From NCBI RefSeq assembly GCF_902859745.1, contig NZ_CADIJW010000001.1, forward strand, positions 472,122-536,121: a stretch of 64,000 nt of DNA. The letters run 5' to 3'. A program made the position numbers and the translations under genes. This document shows, piece by piece, positions 20,759-28,441 of the stretch (position 1 is the stretch's first letter; every line of letters begins with the position of its first letter). The notes under the pieces are model-generated. The model made no database searches. It was not told where the DNA came from and was given only the letters and a program-made list of their open reading frames with translations. The DNA is from Achromobacter dolens (GTDB lineage Bacteria > Pseudomonadota > Gammaproteobacteria > Burkholderiales > Burkholderiaceae_B).

Positions 20759-21934
20759 TTACCTTTTTTCGTTATTTCCCGCGGTCGCCGCGGGCGCGCT
20801 CGGCGCGGCCCGCTCGACCGGTTTGATTTTCTGGCCGGGGGCCAACTGCGCGGCGTTTTCCACCACCACGCGCTCGCCGCCTTTCAGCCCCTCTGTGACG
20901 ACCCAGTTCGGGCCCAGCAGCCGGTGCGCGGCCACCGGCACGCTGCGCAGCTCGCCGTCGTCGCCGGCCACCAGCAGGTGCGCGGCATCGGCGTTGCGCA
21001 GCAGGGCGTTGCGCGGCACCAGGAAAGTGTCGCGGTTGACCGCCTGCTCCAGCCGCACCCGCACGTACATGCCCGGCAGCAGTTCGCGCCCCGGGTTGTC
21101 GAACAGCGCGCGCATGGTCACGTTGTCGGTGCCGGGATCGACCGCCAGGTCGGCGAACGACAACGTGCCGCCCTGGCCGTACTCGGAGCCGTCCGGCAGC
21201 AGCAGGCGCACCCGCATCTTGTCGGGCGCGACGCCTTGCAGGGCGCCGGCGCGGATCTGCTTCTGCAACTGCATGACTTCGGCGGCGGGCTGCGAGAAAT
21301 TGACGTAGATCGGGTCGAGCTGCTGCACCACCGTCAGCGGCGTGGCCTGGCCTTCGCCCACCAGCGCGCCCTCGGTGACCAGGGCGCGGCGCGCGCGGCC
21401 ATCGATCGGGGAGGTGACCCGGGCGTATTCCAGCCGCAGCCTGGCGCTTTGCAGGTTGGCCTTGGCCAGGGCCACCTCGGCGCGGGCCTGGCGCTCCTCG
21501 GCCACGCTCTCGGCGTGGTCGCGTTCGCTGATGGCGCGGTCCGACACCAGGTCGGCATAGCGGCGCAGCTTGTCGGCGGCGGCGGACAGGTTGGCCTGGG
21601 CGCGCGCGAGCGAGGCCGCCTCGGAATCGTAGGCGGCCTGCAGCGGCGCCGGATCGATCTGAAAGAGCGGCGTGCCGCGCGTCACTTCCTGGCCTTCTTC
21701 ATACAGGCGGCGGGTGACGATGCCGGCCACGCGGGCGCGGACCTCGGCCTCGCGGTAGGGCTCCAACCGGCCGGGCAGCTCGCTGGCGACGGCGGTGGGC
21801 GTGGCCCTGGCCACGATGACGCCGACTTCGGCGGGGGCCTTGGCGGCTTCGGGCGTTTCCTGCTTCGAGCATGCGGAAACAAGAACCAGTACGGAGGCGA
21901 ATGCGAGCGTTCTGAGGGGAACTCGGTGCGTCAT
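20759..21934 (-). CDS. axyX: RND efflux periplasmic adaptor AxyX (MexX-like, cassette 3)
   Basis: A 391-residue lipoprotein adaptor with lipobox VSAC (Cys 22). Mature protein: first lipoyl half (ELPGRLEPYREAEVRARVAG), coiled hairpin (AQANLSAAADKLRRYADLVS), second lipoyl half (VTSPIDGRARRALVTEGALV) and beta-barrel. It is the first gene of the operon, 231 bp from the divergent axyZ. A ribosome site ahead of ATG 21934 is not obvious (AATTTTTAGAA). The 5' leader contains a small hairpin (CGCCCG/CGGGCG, 21955-21969). Repression by AxyZ is expected from the known system. Confidence 0.86.
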   Translation of the reverse strand: MTHRVPLRTLAFASVLVLVSACSKQETPEAAKAPAEVGVIVARATPTAVASELPGRLEPYREAEVRARVAGIVTRRLYEEGQEVTRGTPLFQIDPAPLQAAYDSEAASLARAQANLSAAADKLRRYADLVSDRAISERDHAESVAEERQARAEVALAKANLQSARLRLEYARVTSPIDGRARRALVTEGALVGEGQATPLTVVQQLDPIYVNFSQPAAEVMQLQKQIRAGALQGVAPDKMRVRLLLPDGSEYGQGGTLSFADLAVDPGTDNVTMRALFDNPGRELLPGMYVRVRLEQAVNRDTFLVPRNALLRNADAAHLLVAGDDGELRSVPVAAHRLLGPNWVVTEGLKGGERVVVENAAQLAPGQKIKPVERAAPSAPAATAGNNEKR

Positions 21935-21954
21935 TTCTAAAAATTATTGTGAGG

Positions 21955-21969
21955 CGCCCGTTGCGGGCG
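21955..21969 (-). other. Small hairpin in axyX leader
   Basis: Perfect 6-bp inverted repeat CGCCCG/CGGGCG with a 3-nt loop, 20 bp upstream of the axyX start codon. It would form in the 5' untranslated mRNA and could affect translation; no function is shown. Confidence 0.4.
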
Positions 21970-22031
21970 AGAGCGGGAGAATCGCGGGTTTTCCCTGTGG
22001 GGTCCGCAGTCTATCATTTAATCCGTCATGC

Positions 22032-22061
22032 TTGATTAATTGTTTTGTTCGAAAGTATGCT
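22032..22061 (+). promoter_or_regulatory. Candidate axyZ promoter
   Basis: TTGATT (22032-22037) and TATGCT (22056-22061) with an 18-nt spacer form a moderate sigma-70-like promoter pointing at axyZ. Its -10 box lies inside the palindrome at 22053-22076, so binding there would block transcription. Confidence 0.4.
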
Positions 22062-22076
22062 GGCGGCTGCATACTT
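22053..22076. promoter_or_regulatory. Palindrome, candidate AxyZ operator
   Basis: AAGTATGC, 8 nt, GCATACTT: perfect 8-bp arms in the AT-rich intergenic region between divergent axyX and axyZ. Size and symmetry fit a MexZ/TetR-type operator and it overlaps a candidate axyZ promoter. Confidence 0.6.
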
Positions 22077-22091
22077 CTTTACAGTGCGCAG

Positions 22092-22124
22092 ACGGCGGCC
22101 CCCGCAAGGCGGGCCGCCGTTTTC
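22092..22124 (+). terminator. Hairpin with short T-run in axyZ leader
   Basis: Arms ACGGCGGCCC (22092-22101) and GGGCCGCCGT (22111-22120) with a 9-nt loop, followed by T to 22123 (four T in all with the last arm base). It lies upstream of the axyZ ribosome site and downstream of the candidate axyZ promoter, so it would be in the leader RNA. It could be an attenuator or a terminator of reads entering from upstream. Confidence 0.5.
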
Positions 22125-22165
22125 ATGTCCCCCCTTCAACCCTTTTTCCACAAGGAGATCCCTGT

Positions 22166-22804
22166 ATGGCCCGCAAGACGAAAGAAGAATCCCAACGCAC
22201 CCGCGACCGCATCCTGGACGCCGCCGAACACGTGTTCCTGTCCAAGGGCGTGGCCAGCACCACCATGAGCGATATCGCCGATTTCGCGGGCGTGTCCCGG
22301 GGCGCCGTCTACGGCCATTACAAGAACAAGATCGATGTCTGCATCGCCATGTGCGACCGGGCCCTGGGAGAAGCGGTGTCGCTGACCCGCGTGTCGACCG
22401 ACGGCGAGGCGCTGGAAGCGCTCTACGCGTCGATGCGCCAGTACGTGCAGATCTACGCCGAGGAAGGCTCGGTTCAGCGCGTGCTGGAAATCCTCTACCT
22501 GAAATGCGAGCGCAGCGACGAGAACGCGCCCCTCCTGCGCCGTCGCGACCTGTGGGAACGCCACGCCCTGCGCACGTCCGAGAAACTGCTGCGCGCCGCC
22601 GTCAGCCGCGAAGACCTGCCGCCCGCCCTGGACGTGCGCCTGTCCAATGTCTACCTGCATTCCCTGATCGAAGGCGTGTTCGGCACTATCTGCTGGTCCG
22701 ATCGCCTCAAGGGCGATATCTGGCCGCGCGTCGAGCGCATGCTCCGCGCCGCCATCGATACGCTGCGGCTGTCGCCGCAACTGCGGTTGCCGCAGGCCGC
22801 CTGA
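22166..22804 (+). CDS. axyZ: TetR-family repressor AxyZ (MexZ-like)
   Basis: A 212-residue TetR protein, MARKTKEESQRTRDRILDAA at the N-terminus, which is the MexZ/AcrR type. The helix-turn-helix covers about residues 32-55 (STTMSDIADFAGVSRGAVYG). It is expected to repress axyXY-oprZ, which is divergent. Residue 29 is valine; as I recall, substitution V29G in AxyZ has been reported in tobramycin-selected Achromobacter overexpressing the pump, so this copy looks wild type at that site. ATG 22166 has AAGGAG 8 nt upstream. The stop codon lies within the first unit of a 15-bp tandem triplication. Confidence 0.86.
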   Translation: MARKTKEESQRTRDRILDAAEHVFLSKGVASTTMSDIADFAGVSRGAVYGHYKNKIDVCIAMCDRALGEAVSLTRVSTDGEALEALYASMRQYVQIYAEEGSVQRVLEILYLKCERSDENAPLLRRRDLWERHALRTSEKLLRAAVSREDLPPALDVRLSNVYLHSLIEGVFGTICWSDRLKGDIWPRVERMLRAAIDTLRLSPQLRLPQAA

Positions 22805-22835
22805 TCGCAGGCCGCCTGATCGCAGGCCGCCTGAT
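22791..22835. repeat. Three tandem copies of a 15-bp unit at the axyZ stop
   Basis: CGCAGGCCGCCTGAT is repeated three times without mismatch (22791-22805, 22806-22820, 22821-22835). The first copy holds the axyZ TGA, and each later unit keeps a TGA in the same frame, so copy-number change would not alter the protein. Confidence 0.95.
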
Positions 22836-22837
22836 CC

Positions 22838-22843
22838 TACAAT
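22838..22843 (+). promoter_or_regulatory. Candidate -10 box at the LysR gene start
   Basis: TACAAT ends 6 nt before ATG 22850, so transcription would start on the A of the start codon. No -35 box is convincing. Confidence 0.4.
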
Positions 22844-22849
22844 CGGGGC

Positions 22850-23746
22850 ATGACCCTCAAGCAACTCGAAGCCTTCTATTGGGCCGCCACCTGCGCCAGT
22901 TTCGCCGTGGCGGCCGAGCGGCTGCACCTGTCGGTGTCATCGCTGTCCAAGCGCATCGTCGAGCTCGAGGACGCGCTGGGCCGGCCGTTGTTCGACCGCA
23001 GCGGCCACAAGGCGGTCCTGACCGACGCCGGCCAGCGGCTGCTGCCGCAAGCGCGCGAACTGCTGGCGGCGGCCGACGGCATCCGCGCTTCGCTGGCCGA
23101 AGCCCCGGGACTGCGCGGCCGTTGCCGTTTCGGCGTGGGCGAACTGACCGCGCTGACCTGGCTGCCGCGCCTGATCGGCGTGGTCCGCGCCGCCTATCCC
23201 GACCTGGTGCTGGAGCCCTATGTGGATATCGGCCAGGTGCTGGAGCAGCGGGTAGCCGACGGCGAACTGGATTTCGCCGTCATCGCCGGGCGTTCCTCGC
23301 GCCCCAACATCGCATCCGCGCCGATCGGGGAGGCTGCGTTCGCCTGGGCCGCGGCGCCTGCCGCGCTGGCGGGCGCGACCCGCATGTCGCCCGGCCTGCT
23401 GGCCCGGCTGCCGCTGGTGACCCTGCCGGCGGGCGCGGGCACCACCCGCATCGTGGACGATTGGCTGGCCGGACGCGACGTGGCCGGCGAGCGGCTCTGC
23501 TGCAACAACTGGGGCGCCATCGCCGGCCTGCTGATCGAGGGCACCGGGGTGGGACTGCTGCCCAGCCATTGGGCGCGGGCGTTGCAGGACGAGGGCAGCC
23601 TGCGGGTGCTCGATTGCGATCCGGCGCCAGCGGCATTGCCGTATTCCTTTCAGTATCGCCGCGACGACACCCGGCCGCTGGTGGGCAAACTGCGGGAATC
23701 CGTGCTGGCGGCGGTCGACTTCTCGGCGCCTTGCCGCCTGCCTTGA
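22850..23746 (+). CDS. LysR-family transcriptional regulator
   Basis: A 298-residue LTTR. The winged helix (residues 1-60: LKQLEAFYWAATCASFAVAA, then LSVSSLSKRIVELEDALGRP) is followed by a linker helix and a two-lobed effector domain from about residue 90 (GRCRFGVGELTALTWLPRLI). Target and effector are unknown. The gene follows axyZ by 45 bp on the same strand but has its own TACAAT box 6 nt before ATG and no ribosome site, so it may be translated from a leaderless mRNA. The next gene, 249 bp downstream, encodes a peptide-type binding protein, a possible target. Confidence 0.85.
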   Translation: MTLKQLEAFYWAATCASFAVAAERLHLSVSSLSKRIVELEDALGRPLFDRSGHKAVLTDAGQRLLPQARELLAAADGIRASLAEAPGLRGRCRFGVGELTALTWLPRLIGVVRAAYPDLVLEPYVDIGQVLEQRVADGELDFAVIAGRSSRPNIASAPIGEAAFAWAAAPAALAGATRMSPGLLARLPLVTLPAGAGTTRIVDDWLAGRDVAGERLCCNNWGAIAGLLIEGTGVGLLPSHWARALQDEGSLRVLDCDPAPAALPYSFQYRRDDTRPLVGKLRESVLAAVDFSAPCRLP

Positions 23747-23834
23747 GACCGCGGGGCCGGCGGCGGCGCGCGGGCGACCTGTCCGCAAGGCGGTCGCCGC
23801 GGGCGCGTTTGGACGGCTGACTGCCCGCGCTCTA

Positions 23835-23840
23835 TACAAT
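23835..23840 (+). promoter_or_regulatory. Candidate -10 box upstream of the binding-protein gene
   Basis: TATACAAT context (TACAAT 23835-23840) in the 249-bp gap after the LysR gene gives a plausible start about 150 bp before the ABC binding-protein gene. No good -35 was found. Confidence 0.3.
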
Positions 23841-23995
23841 CGTGGCGCGCCTGGCGCAGAATCCAAACAAGAACGTGCGCAACGGGGGGATGGGCCCGGC
23901 GATGCAGCACGGCTCGGGGTCTGTTCCCTCACCGCCGGGCGGCGCGCCGTCCGGCGCGGGGGGAAGCAGGCCGCCTGAATCGACGGAGATCATTC

Positions 23996-25498
23996 ATGCG
24001 TAAACTCTGCCTCGCCATGGCCATGGCGGGAATGCTGGCCAGCGGGCTGGCCCAAGCCCAGTCGACCCTGCGGGTCGGCCTGCAGGACGACCCGGACGTG
24101 CTCGATCCGACCCGCGCCCGCACCTTTGTCGGCCGCATCGTGTTTGCCTCGCTGTGCGACAAGCTGGTCGACATCACGCCGGACCTGAAGTTCGTGCCGC
24201 AGTTGGCGCAGTCCTGGAGCACCAGCCCGGACAACAAGACGCTGACCTTCAAGCTGCGCACCGATGCCGTGTTCCATGACGGCACGCCGATCGACGCCGC
24301 CGCGGTCAAGGCCAACCTGGATCGCGCCCGCACGCTGCCCGACAGCAACCGCAAGAGCGAGCTGGCCACCGTGGCCAGCGTCGACGCGCCCGACGCCAGC
24401 ACCGTGGTGCTGCACCTGTCCGAGCCCGACGCCTCGCTGTTGTCGCAGTTGTCCGACCGCGCCGGCATGATGATCTCGCCCGCCTCGTTCGACAAGGATC
24501 CCGGCGGCAAGCCGGTGTGCTCGGGCCCGTACCAGTTCAAGGAACGGGTGCAGAACGACCGCATCGTGCTGGAGAAATTTCCCAAGTATTGGGACGCCGC
24601 CAATTACCACTTCGACCGAGTGGTGTTCACGCCGATCCCCGACAACACCGTGCGCCTGAACAATCTGCGCGCCGGCGACCTCGACATCATCGAGCGCGTG
24701 GCGCCCAGCGACGTCAAGGCGGTCAAGGACGACGCCAATCTGCGCCTGGCCCCGGTCACCGGCCTGGGCTTCCAGTCGATCTCGGTCAACCTGGGCAACG
24801 GCGCCCGCGCCAACAACCCGCTGGCCAAGGACAAGCGGGTGCGCCAGGCGCTCGACCTGGCCATCGACCGCGACGTGCTCAACCAGGTCATCGGCGAAGG
24901 CCAGTACCAGCCGGCCTACCAGCCGTTCCCGCCGGCCAGCTTCGCCTACAACAAGTCGTTCGAGCACGCCGGCCGCGATCCCAGGAAGGCCCAGGCCCTG
25001 CTCAAGGAAGCGGGCTTCGACCGCGTCAAGTTCGAGATCACCTTCGGCAACAACACCACCATGCAGCAGGTGTTCGAGCTGGTGCAGGCCATGGGCGCCG
25101 AGGCCGGCTTCGACATTACCCTGCGTCCGGTGGAGTTCGCCTCGCTGCAATCGTCGCTGGCCCGCGGTGACTTCGAAGTCGGGCAGAGCGGCTGGTCCGG
25201 CCGCGTCGATCCCAGCGGCAACATCCACCAGTACCTGAGCTGCAAGGGCAACCTGAACGACGGCAAGTTCTGCGATCCCCAGGCCGACAAGCTGCTCAAC
25301 GAGGCCCGCGCCGAGCCGGACACGGCCAAGCGCCGCGCCCTGTACGATCAGGTGCTGTCGGTGATGCAGGACCAGCGTCCCATCGTCTACCTGTTCTACC
25401 TGCCGTGGACCTTCGGCACGCAGAAGAAGCTGGAAGGCTTCGTGCCGTATCCCGATGGCCTGATCCGCCTGAAGGGCGTCACCCTGGCCGGGAAGTAG
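23996..25498 (+). CDS. ABC transporter substrate-binding protein, peptide/nickel family 5
   Basis: A 500-residue periplasmic protein with a Sec signal (MRKLCLAMAMAGMLASGLAQ, cleavage near AQA). The mature part shows the family-5 pattern: DPDVLDPTRARTFVGRIVFA near the start, FKLRTDAVFHDGTPIDAAAV and SGPYQFKE, then the second lobe KRVRQALDLAIDRDVLNQVI. It binds dipeptides, oligopeptides, glutathione-like or other solutes for an ABC importer. No permease or ATPase genes are adjacent, so it is an orphan here or works with a distant transporter. A terminator follows, then a gamma-glutamyltransferase-like gene, which hints at a gamma-glutamyl peptide but does not prove it. Confidence 0.88.
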   Translation: MRKLCLAMAMAGMLASGLAQAQSTLRVGLQDDPDVLDPTRARTFVGRIVFASLCDKLVDITPDLKFVPQLAQSWSTSPDNKTLTFKLRTDAVFHDGTPIDAAAVKANLDRARTLPDSNRKSELATVASVDAPDASTVVLHLSEPDASLLSQLSDRAGMMISPASFDKDPGGKPVCSGPYQFKERVQNDRIVLEKFPKYWDAANYHFDRVVFTPIPDNTVRLNNLRAGDLDIIERVAPSDVKAVKDDANLRLAPVTGLGFQSISVNLGNGARANNPLAKDKRVRQALDLAIDRDVLNQVIGEGQYQPAYQPFPPASFAYNKSFEHAGRDPRKAQALLKEAGFDRVKFEITFGNNTTMQQVFELVQAMGAEAGFDITLRPVEFASLQSSLARGDFEVGQSGWSGRVDPSGNIHQYLSCKGNLNDGKFCDPQADKLLNEARAEPDTAKRRALYDQVLSVMQDQRPIVYLFYLPWTFGTQKKLEGFVPYPDGLIRLKGVTLAGK

Positions 25499-25511
25499 CA
25501 TCGAGCCAGAT

Positions 25512-25539
25512 ACGGGACCCGGTTGCGGGTCCCGTTTTT
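25512..25539 (+). terminator. Rho-independent terminator after the binding-protein gene
   Basis: Stem ACGGGACCC/GGGTCCCGT with a 6-nt loop, followed by T-run (five T in total with the last arm base), starting 14 bp after the stop. Confidence 0.88.
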
Positions 25540-25590
25540 ACTTGTCTCTCGCGGCCGCCGGCCTCGCGCCGTCCGCAACAGGATCGCATC

Positions 25591-27393
25591 ATGATGTTTA
25601 CGACTCGCCCGGAAATCCTCGGCACCTTTGGTGTCGTGACCTCCACCCATTGGCTGGCCAGCTCAGCCGGCATGTCGCTGCTGGAGCGCGGCGGCAACGC
25701 CTTCGACGCCTGTGTCGCCTCGGCCTTCGTGCTGCAGGTGGTCGAGCCCCACCTGGTCGGCCCGGCCGGCGAAGTGCCGGCGGTGTTCTATTCCGCCCGC
25801 ACCGGCCGCCTCGAAGTGCTGTGCGGCCAGGGCACCACGCCCGCCGCCGCCACGCTCGAGCGCTACCGCGCCGAAGGCCTCGGTCTGATCCCCGGCAACG
25901 GCCTGCTGGCCACCGTGATCCCCGGCGCGTTCGACGCCTGGATGCAGTTGCTGCGCGACCACGGCACGATGCGCGTGCGCGACGTGCTGGAACCGGCCAT
26001 CTACTACGCGGAGCACGGCCACGCGCTGATGCCGCGCATCTCCAACACCATCGCCGGCCTGAAGGACTTCTTCCAGGCCCACTGGCCCACCACCGCGCAG
26101 GTCTACCTGCCCGGCGGCAACGTGCCCGAGGCCCGCAAGCTGTTCCGCAACCCGGCGCTGGCCGCCACCTGGACCCGCGCGTTGCGGGAAGCGGAACAGG
26201 CCGGCGGCGACCGCGAGCGCCAGATCGAGGCCGCCCGCGACGCCTTCTACCGCGGCTTCGTGGCCGAGGCCATCGACAAGTTCGCGCGCGGCACCGAGGT
26301 CATGGACGAGAGCGGCCAGCGCCATCGGGGTGTGATCACCGCCGACGACCTGGCCGGCTGGTCCGCCAGCTACGACCCGCCCGCCACCTATGACTACCAC
26401 GGCTACACCGTGGCCAAGGCAGGCGCCTGGAGCCAGGGGCCGGTGTTCCTGCAGACCCTGGCGCTGCTCAAGGAGATGGACCTGGCCGGCGTCGGCCCGA
26501 CCAGCGCCGAGTTCGTGCACCGAGTCACCGAGGCCATGAAGCTGGCCTTCGCCGACCGCGAGGCCTACTACGGCGATCCCGCCTTCGTCGATGTGCCGCT
26601 GGCCCAATTGCTGTCGGACGACTACAACGACGCGCGCCGCGCGCTCATCGGCGAGCAGGCCTCGCAGGACCTGCGGCCCGGCGTGATTGCCGGCTTCGAG
26701 GCGCAGGTGGCGCGGGTGATGGACACGCTGCAGCGCCTGTCCAAGGTGTCGGCCCCCGGCAGCGCGACCAACGAACCGACGCTGGCCGACATGCGCGCCT
26801 CGGTCAAGCGCGGCGACACCACCCACGTCGACGTCATCGACCGCTGGGGCAACATGATCTCGGCCACGCCTTCGGGCGGCTGGTTCCAGTCCTCGCCGGT
26901 GATCCCGGAACTGGGTTTCGGCCTGAACACCCGCGCCCAGATGTTCTGGCTGGAAGAGGGACTGCCGGGCACGCTGGCGCCGGGCAAGCGCCCGCGCACC
27001 ACGCTGACGCCGTCGCTGGCGCTGCGCGAGGGCCGGCCCTATCTGGCGTTTGGCACACCGGGCGGCGATCAGCAGGAACAATGGCAACTGCTGTTCTTCC
27101 TGCGCCACGCGCACCACGGCCTGAACCTGCAGGAAGCCATCGACCTGCCGATGTCGCACACCATGCATTTCCCCACCTCGTTCTACCCGCGCGATCGCAA
27201 GCCGGGGCACCTGGCGGTGGAAAGCGGCTTCGGCGCCGAGACCATCGCCGCGCTGCGCGCCCGCGGGCACCACATCGAGGAAGTCCCGCAGTGGTCGGTT
27301 GGCCGCCTGACCGCCGCTTCGCGCGACGCCGACGGCCTGCTGCACGCGGCCGCCACGCCGCGCCTGATGCAGGCCTACGCGGTCGGCCGCTGA
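25591..27393 (+). CDS. Gamma-glutamyltransferase-family protein
   Basis: A 600-residue N-terminal-nucleophile hydrolase of the GGT family. LLERGGNAFDACVASAFVLQ and the PGAFDAWMQLL region are in the large-subunit part. The autocleavage and catalytic motif TTHVDVIDRWGN places the nucleophile Thr at about residue 410 (between D409 and T410), equivalent to the TTH of E. coli GGT. The usual SGGWFQSSP-like pocket follows. No signal peptide is seen, so it is probably cytoplasmic (YwrD/acylase-like branch), acting on gamma-glutamyl or acyl amides. ATG 25591 was chosen because the upstream frame runs back through the terminator. It has its own transcript after that terminator. Confidence 0.85.
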   Translation: MMFTTRPEILGTFGVVTSTHWLASSAGMSLLERGGNAFDACVASAFVLQVVEPHLVGPAGEVPAVFYSARTGRLEVLCGQGTTPAAATLERYRAEGLGLIPGNGLLATVIPGAFDAWMQLLRDHGTMRVRDVLEPAIYYAEHGHALMPRISNTIAGLKDFFQAHWPTTAQVYLPGGNVPEARKLFRNPALAATWTRALREAEQAGGDRERQIEAARDAFYRGFVAEAIDKFARGTEVMDESGQRHRGVITADDLAGWSASYDPPATYDYHGYTVAKAGAWSQGPVFLQTLALLKEMDLAGVGPTSAEFVHRVTEAMKLAFADREAYYGDPAFVDVPLAQLLSDDYNDARRALIGEQASQDLRPGVIAGFEAQVARVMDTLQRLSKVSAPGSATNEPTLADMRASVKRGDTTHVDVIDRWGNMISATPSGGWFQSSPVIPELGFGLNTRAQMFWLEEGLPGTLAPGKRPRTTLTPSLALREGRPYLAFGTPGGDQQEQWQLLFFLRHAHHGLNLQEAIDLPMSHTMHFPTSFYPRDRKPGHLAVESGFGAETIAALRARGHHIEEVPQWSVGRLTAASRDADGLLHAAATPRLMQAYAVGR

Positions 27394-27397
27394 GCCG

Positions 27398-27432
27398 CGT
27401 GCCGGCGCGTCCGACAGGCGCGCGCCGGCACG
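27398..27432 (+). terminator. 12-bp perfect hairpin after the GGT-family gene
   Basis: CGTGCCGGCGCG and CGCGCCGGCACG are exact inverted repeats with an 11-nt loop, 4 bp after the stop. No T-tract follows, so it may stabilise the 3' end or terminate weakly. Confidence 0.45.
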
Positions 27433-27469
27433 GTTGCGGCGATTTGCCGCCATGGGCTATCTTTTGTCC

Positions 27470-28441
27470 ATGACGCCTATCCAGCAGAGCCCGGCGAACG
27501 GGGCTCGTCCCCTCGCGGGACACGAACCTCTCTTCATCGTCCTGAACACCGGCTCCGGGCGCGGCGACGCGCAAGTGCTGCAGGACATCATCCGCCGCGT
27601 GCTCGACGAGGCCGGCCGGCGCTACCAGTTGATGCCAATCGACGATCCATCGCGCCTGGTCGACACCGCCCGCGAGGCCGTGGCCCTGGCGCGCGAGGCT
27701 GGCGGCATCGTGGTCGCGGCCGGCGGCGACGGCACGCTCAACGCCGTCGCCGGCCAGGTGCTGGGGCAGGGCGTGCCGTTCGGCATCCTGCCGCAAGGCA
27801 CCTTCAATTACTTCGGCCGCCGCTACGGCATCTCGCAGGACACCGAAGCCGCGCTGCGCGGCCTGCTGGGCGGCGAGCTGCGGCCGGTGCAGGTCGGCCT
27901 GCTCAATGGCCGCCTGTTCCTGGTCAACGCCAGCCTGGGGCTCTATCCGCAACTGCTGGAAGATCGCGAGGCCTACAAGCAGCGTTTCGGCCGCAGCCGC
28001 CTGGTGGCGCTCTGGTCCGGGCTGGTGACGCTGCTGCGCGCGCCGCGCCAGCTCAGCCTGCGGCTCGAGTACGAAGGCCGGACGCGCGATCTGCGTTCGC
28101 CGACGCTGGTGGTCGGCAACAACCGCCTGCAACTGGAGCACATCGGCATAGACCCCTCCGAACTCGATCGCAACCGCCTGGTGGCCATGGCCGCCCGGCC
28201 GGTGGGCACGCTGGCGCTCTATGGCCTGCTGTTGCGCGGCCTGTTCAGCCGCTTGGGCGAGGCCGAGCATGTGGTCAGCTTCGCCTTCGACCGTCTGAGG
28301 GTCTCGATTCGCGGACGCCGCCGCGTCAAGGTCGCCATGGACGGCGAGATATCCTGGATGGACACGCCCCTGGAATTCAAGGTGTCCGATACGCCCCTGC
28401 CGCTGGTGGTGCCGGTCGACGCCGAAGAGGAGCGCCCATGA
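27470..28441 (+). CDS. Diacylglycerol-kinase-family lipid kinase
   Basis: A protein of 323 residues (starts at 27452 or TTG 27434 are also possible) with the DAGK catalytic domain: FIVLNTGSGRGD near the N-terminus, nucleotide-binding GGDGT at residues 85-89 in VVAAGGDGTLNAVA, and GVPFGILPQGTFNYFGR. The C-terminal beta-sandwich ends DTPLEFKV. Members phosphorylate diacylglycerol, ceramide-like or other lipids at the inner membrane; the substrate is open. Its TGA overlaps the metallophosphoesterase ATG by ATGA, and a PAP2 phosphatase gene follows, so it belongs to a lipid-phosphate operon. Confidence 0.82.
   Translation: MTPIQQSPANGARPLAGHEPLFIVLNTGSGRGDAQVLQDIIRRVLDEAGRRYQLMPIDDPSRLVDTAREAVALAREAGGIVVAAGGDGTLNAVAGQVLGQGVPFGILPQGTFNYFGRRYGISQDTEAALRGLLGGELRPVQVGLLNGRLFLVNASLGLYPQLLEDREAYKQRFGRSRLVALWSGLVTLLRAPRQLSLRLEYEGRTRDLRSPTLVVGNNRLQLEHIGIDPSELDRNRLVAMAARPVGTLALYGLLLRGLFSRLGEAEHVVSFAFDRLRVSIRGRRRVKVAMDGEISWMDTPLEFKVSDTPLPLVVPVDAEEERP

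Noticed and set aside
18266-21940. 1224-codon plus-strand open frame opposite axyY and axyX
   Set aside because: Antisense shadow of two clear RND genes; His/Arg/Gln-rich, no fold.
22045-23820. 591-codon frame spanning axyZ and the LysR gene
   Set aside because: Out-of-frame reading with Arg/Pro-rich shadow; crosses two real genes and starts with TTG.
27434-27469. Longer N-terminus of the lipid kinase (TTG 27434 or ATG 27452)
   Set aside because: Neither has a ribosome site and both add a non-conserved stretch; ATG 27470 was preferred, though 27452 cannot be excluded.
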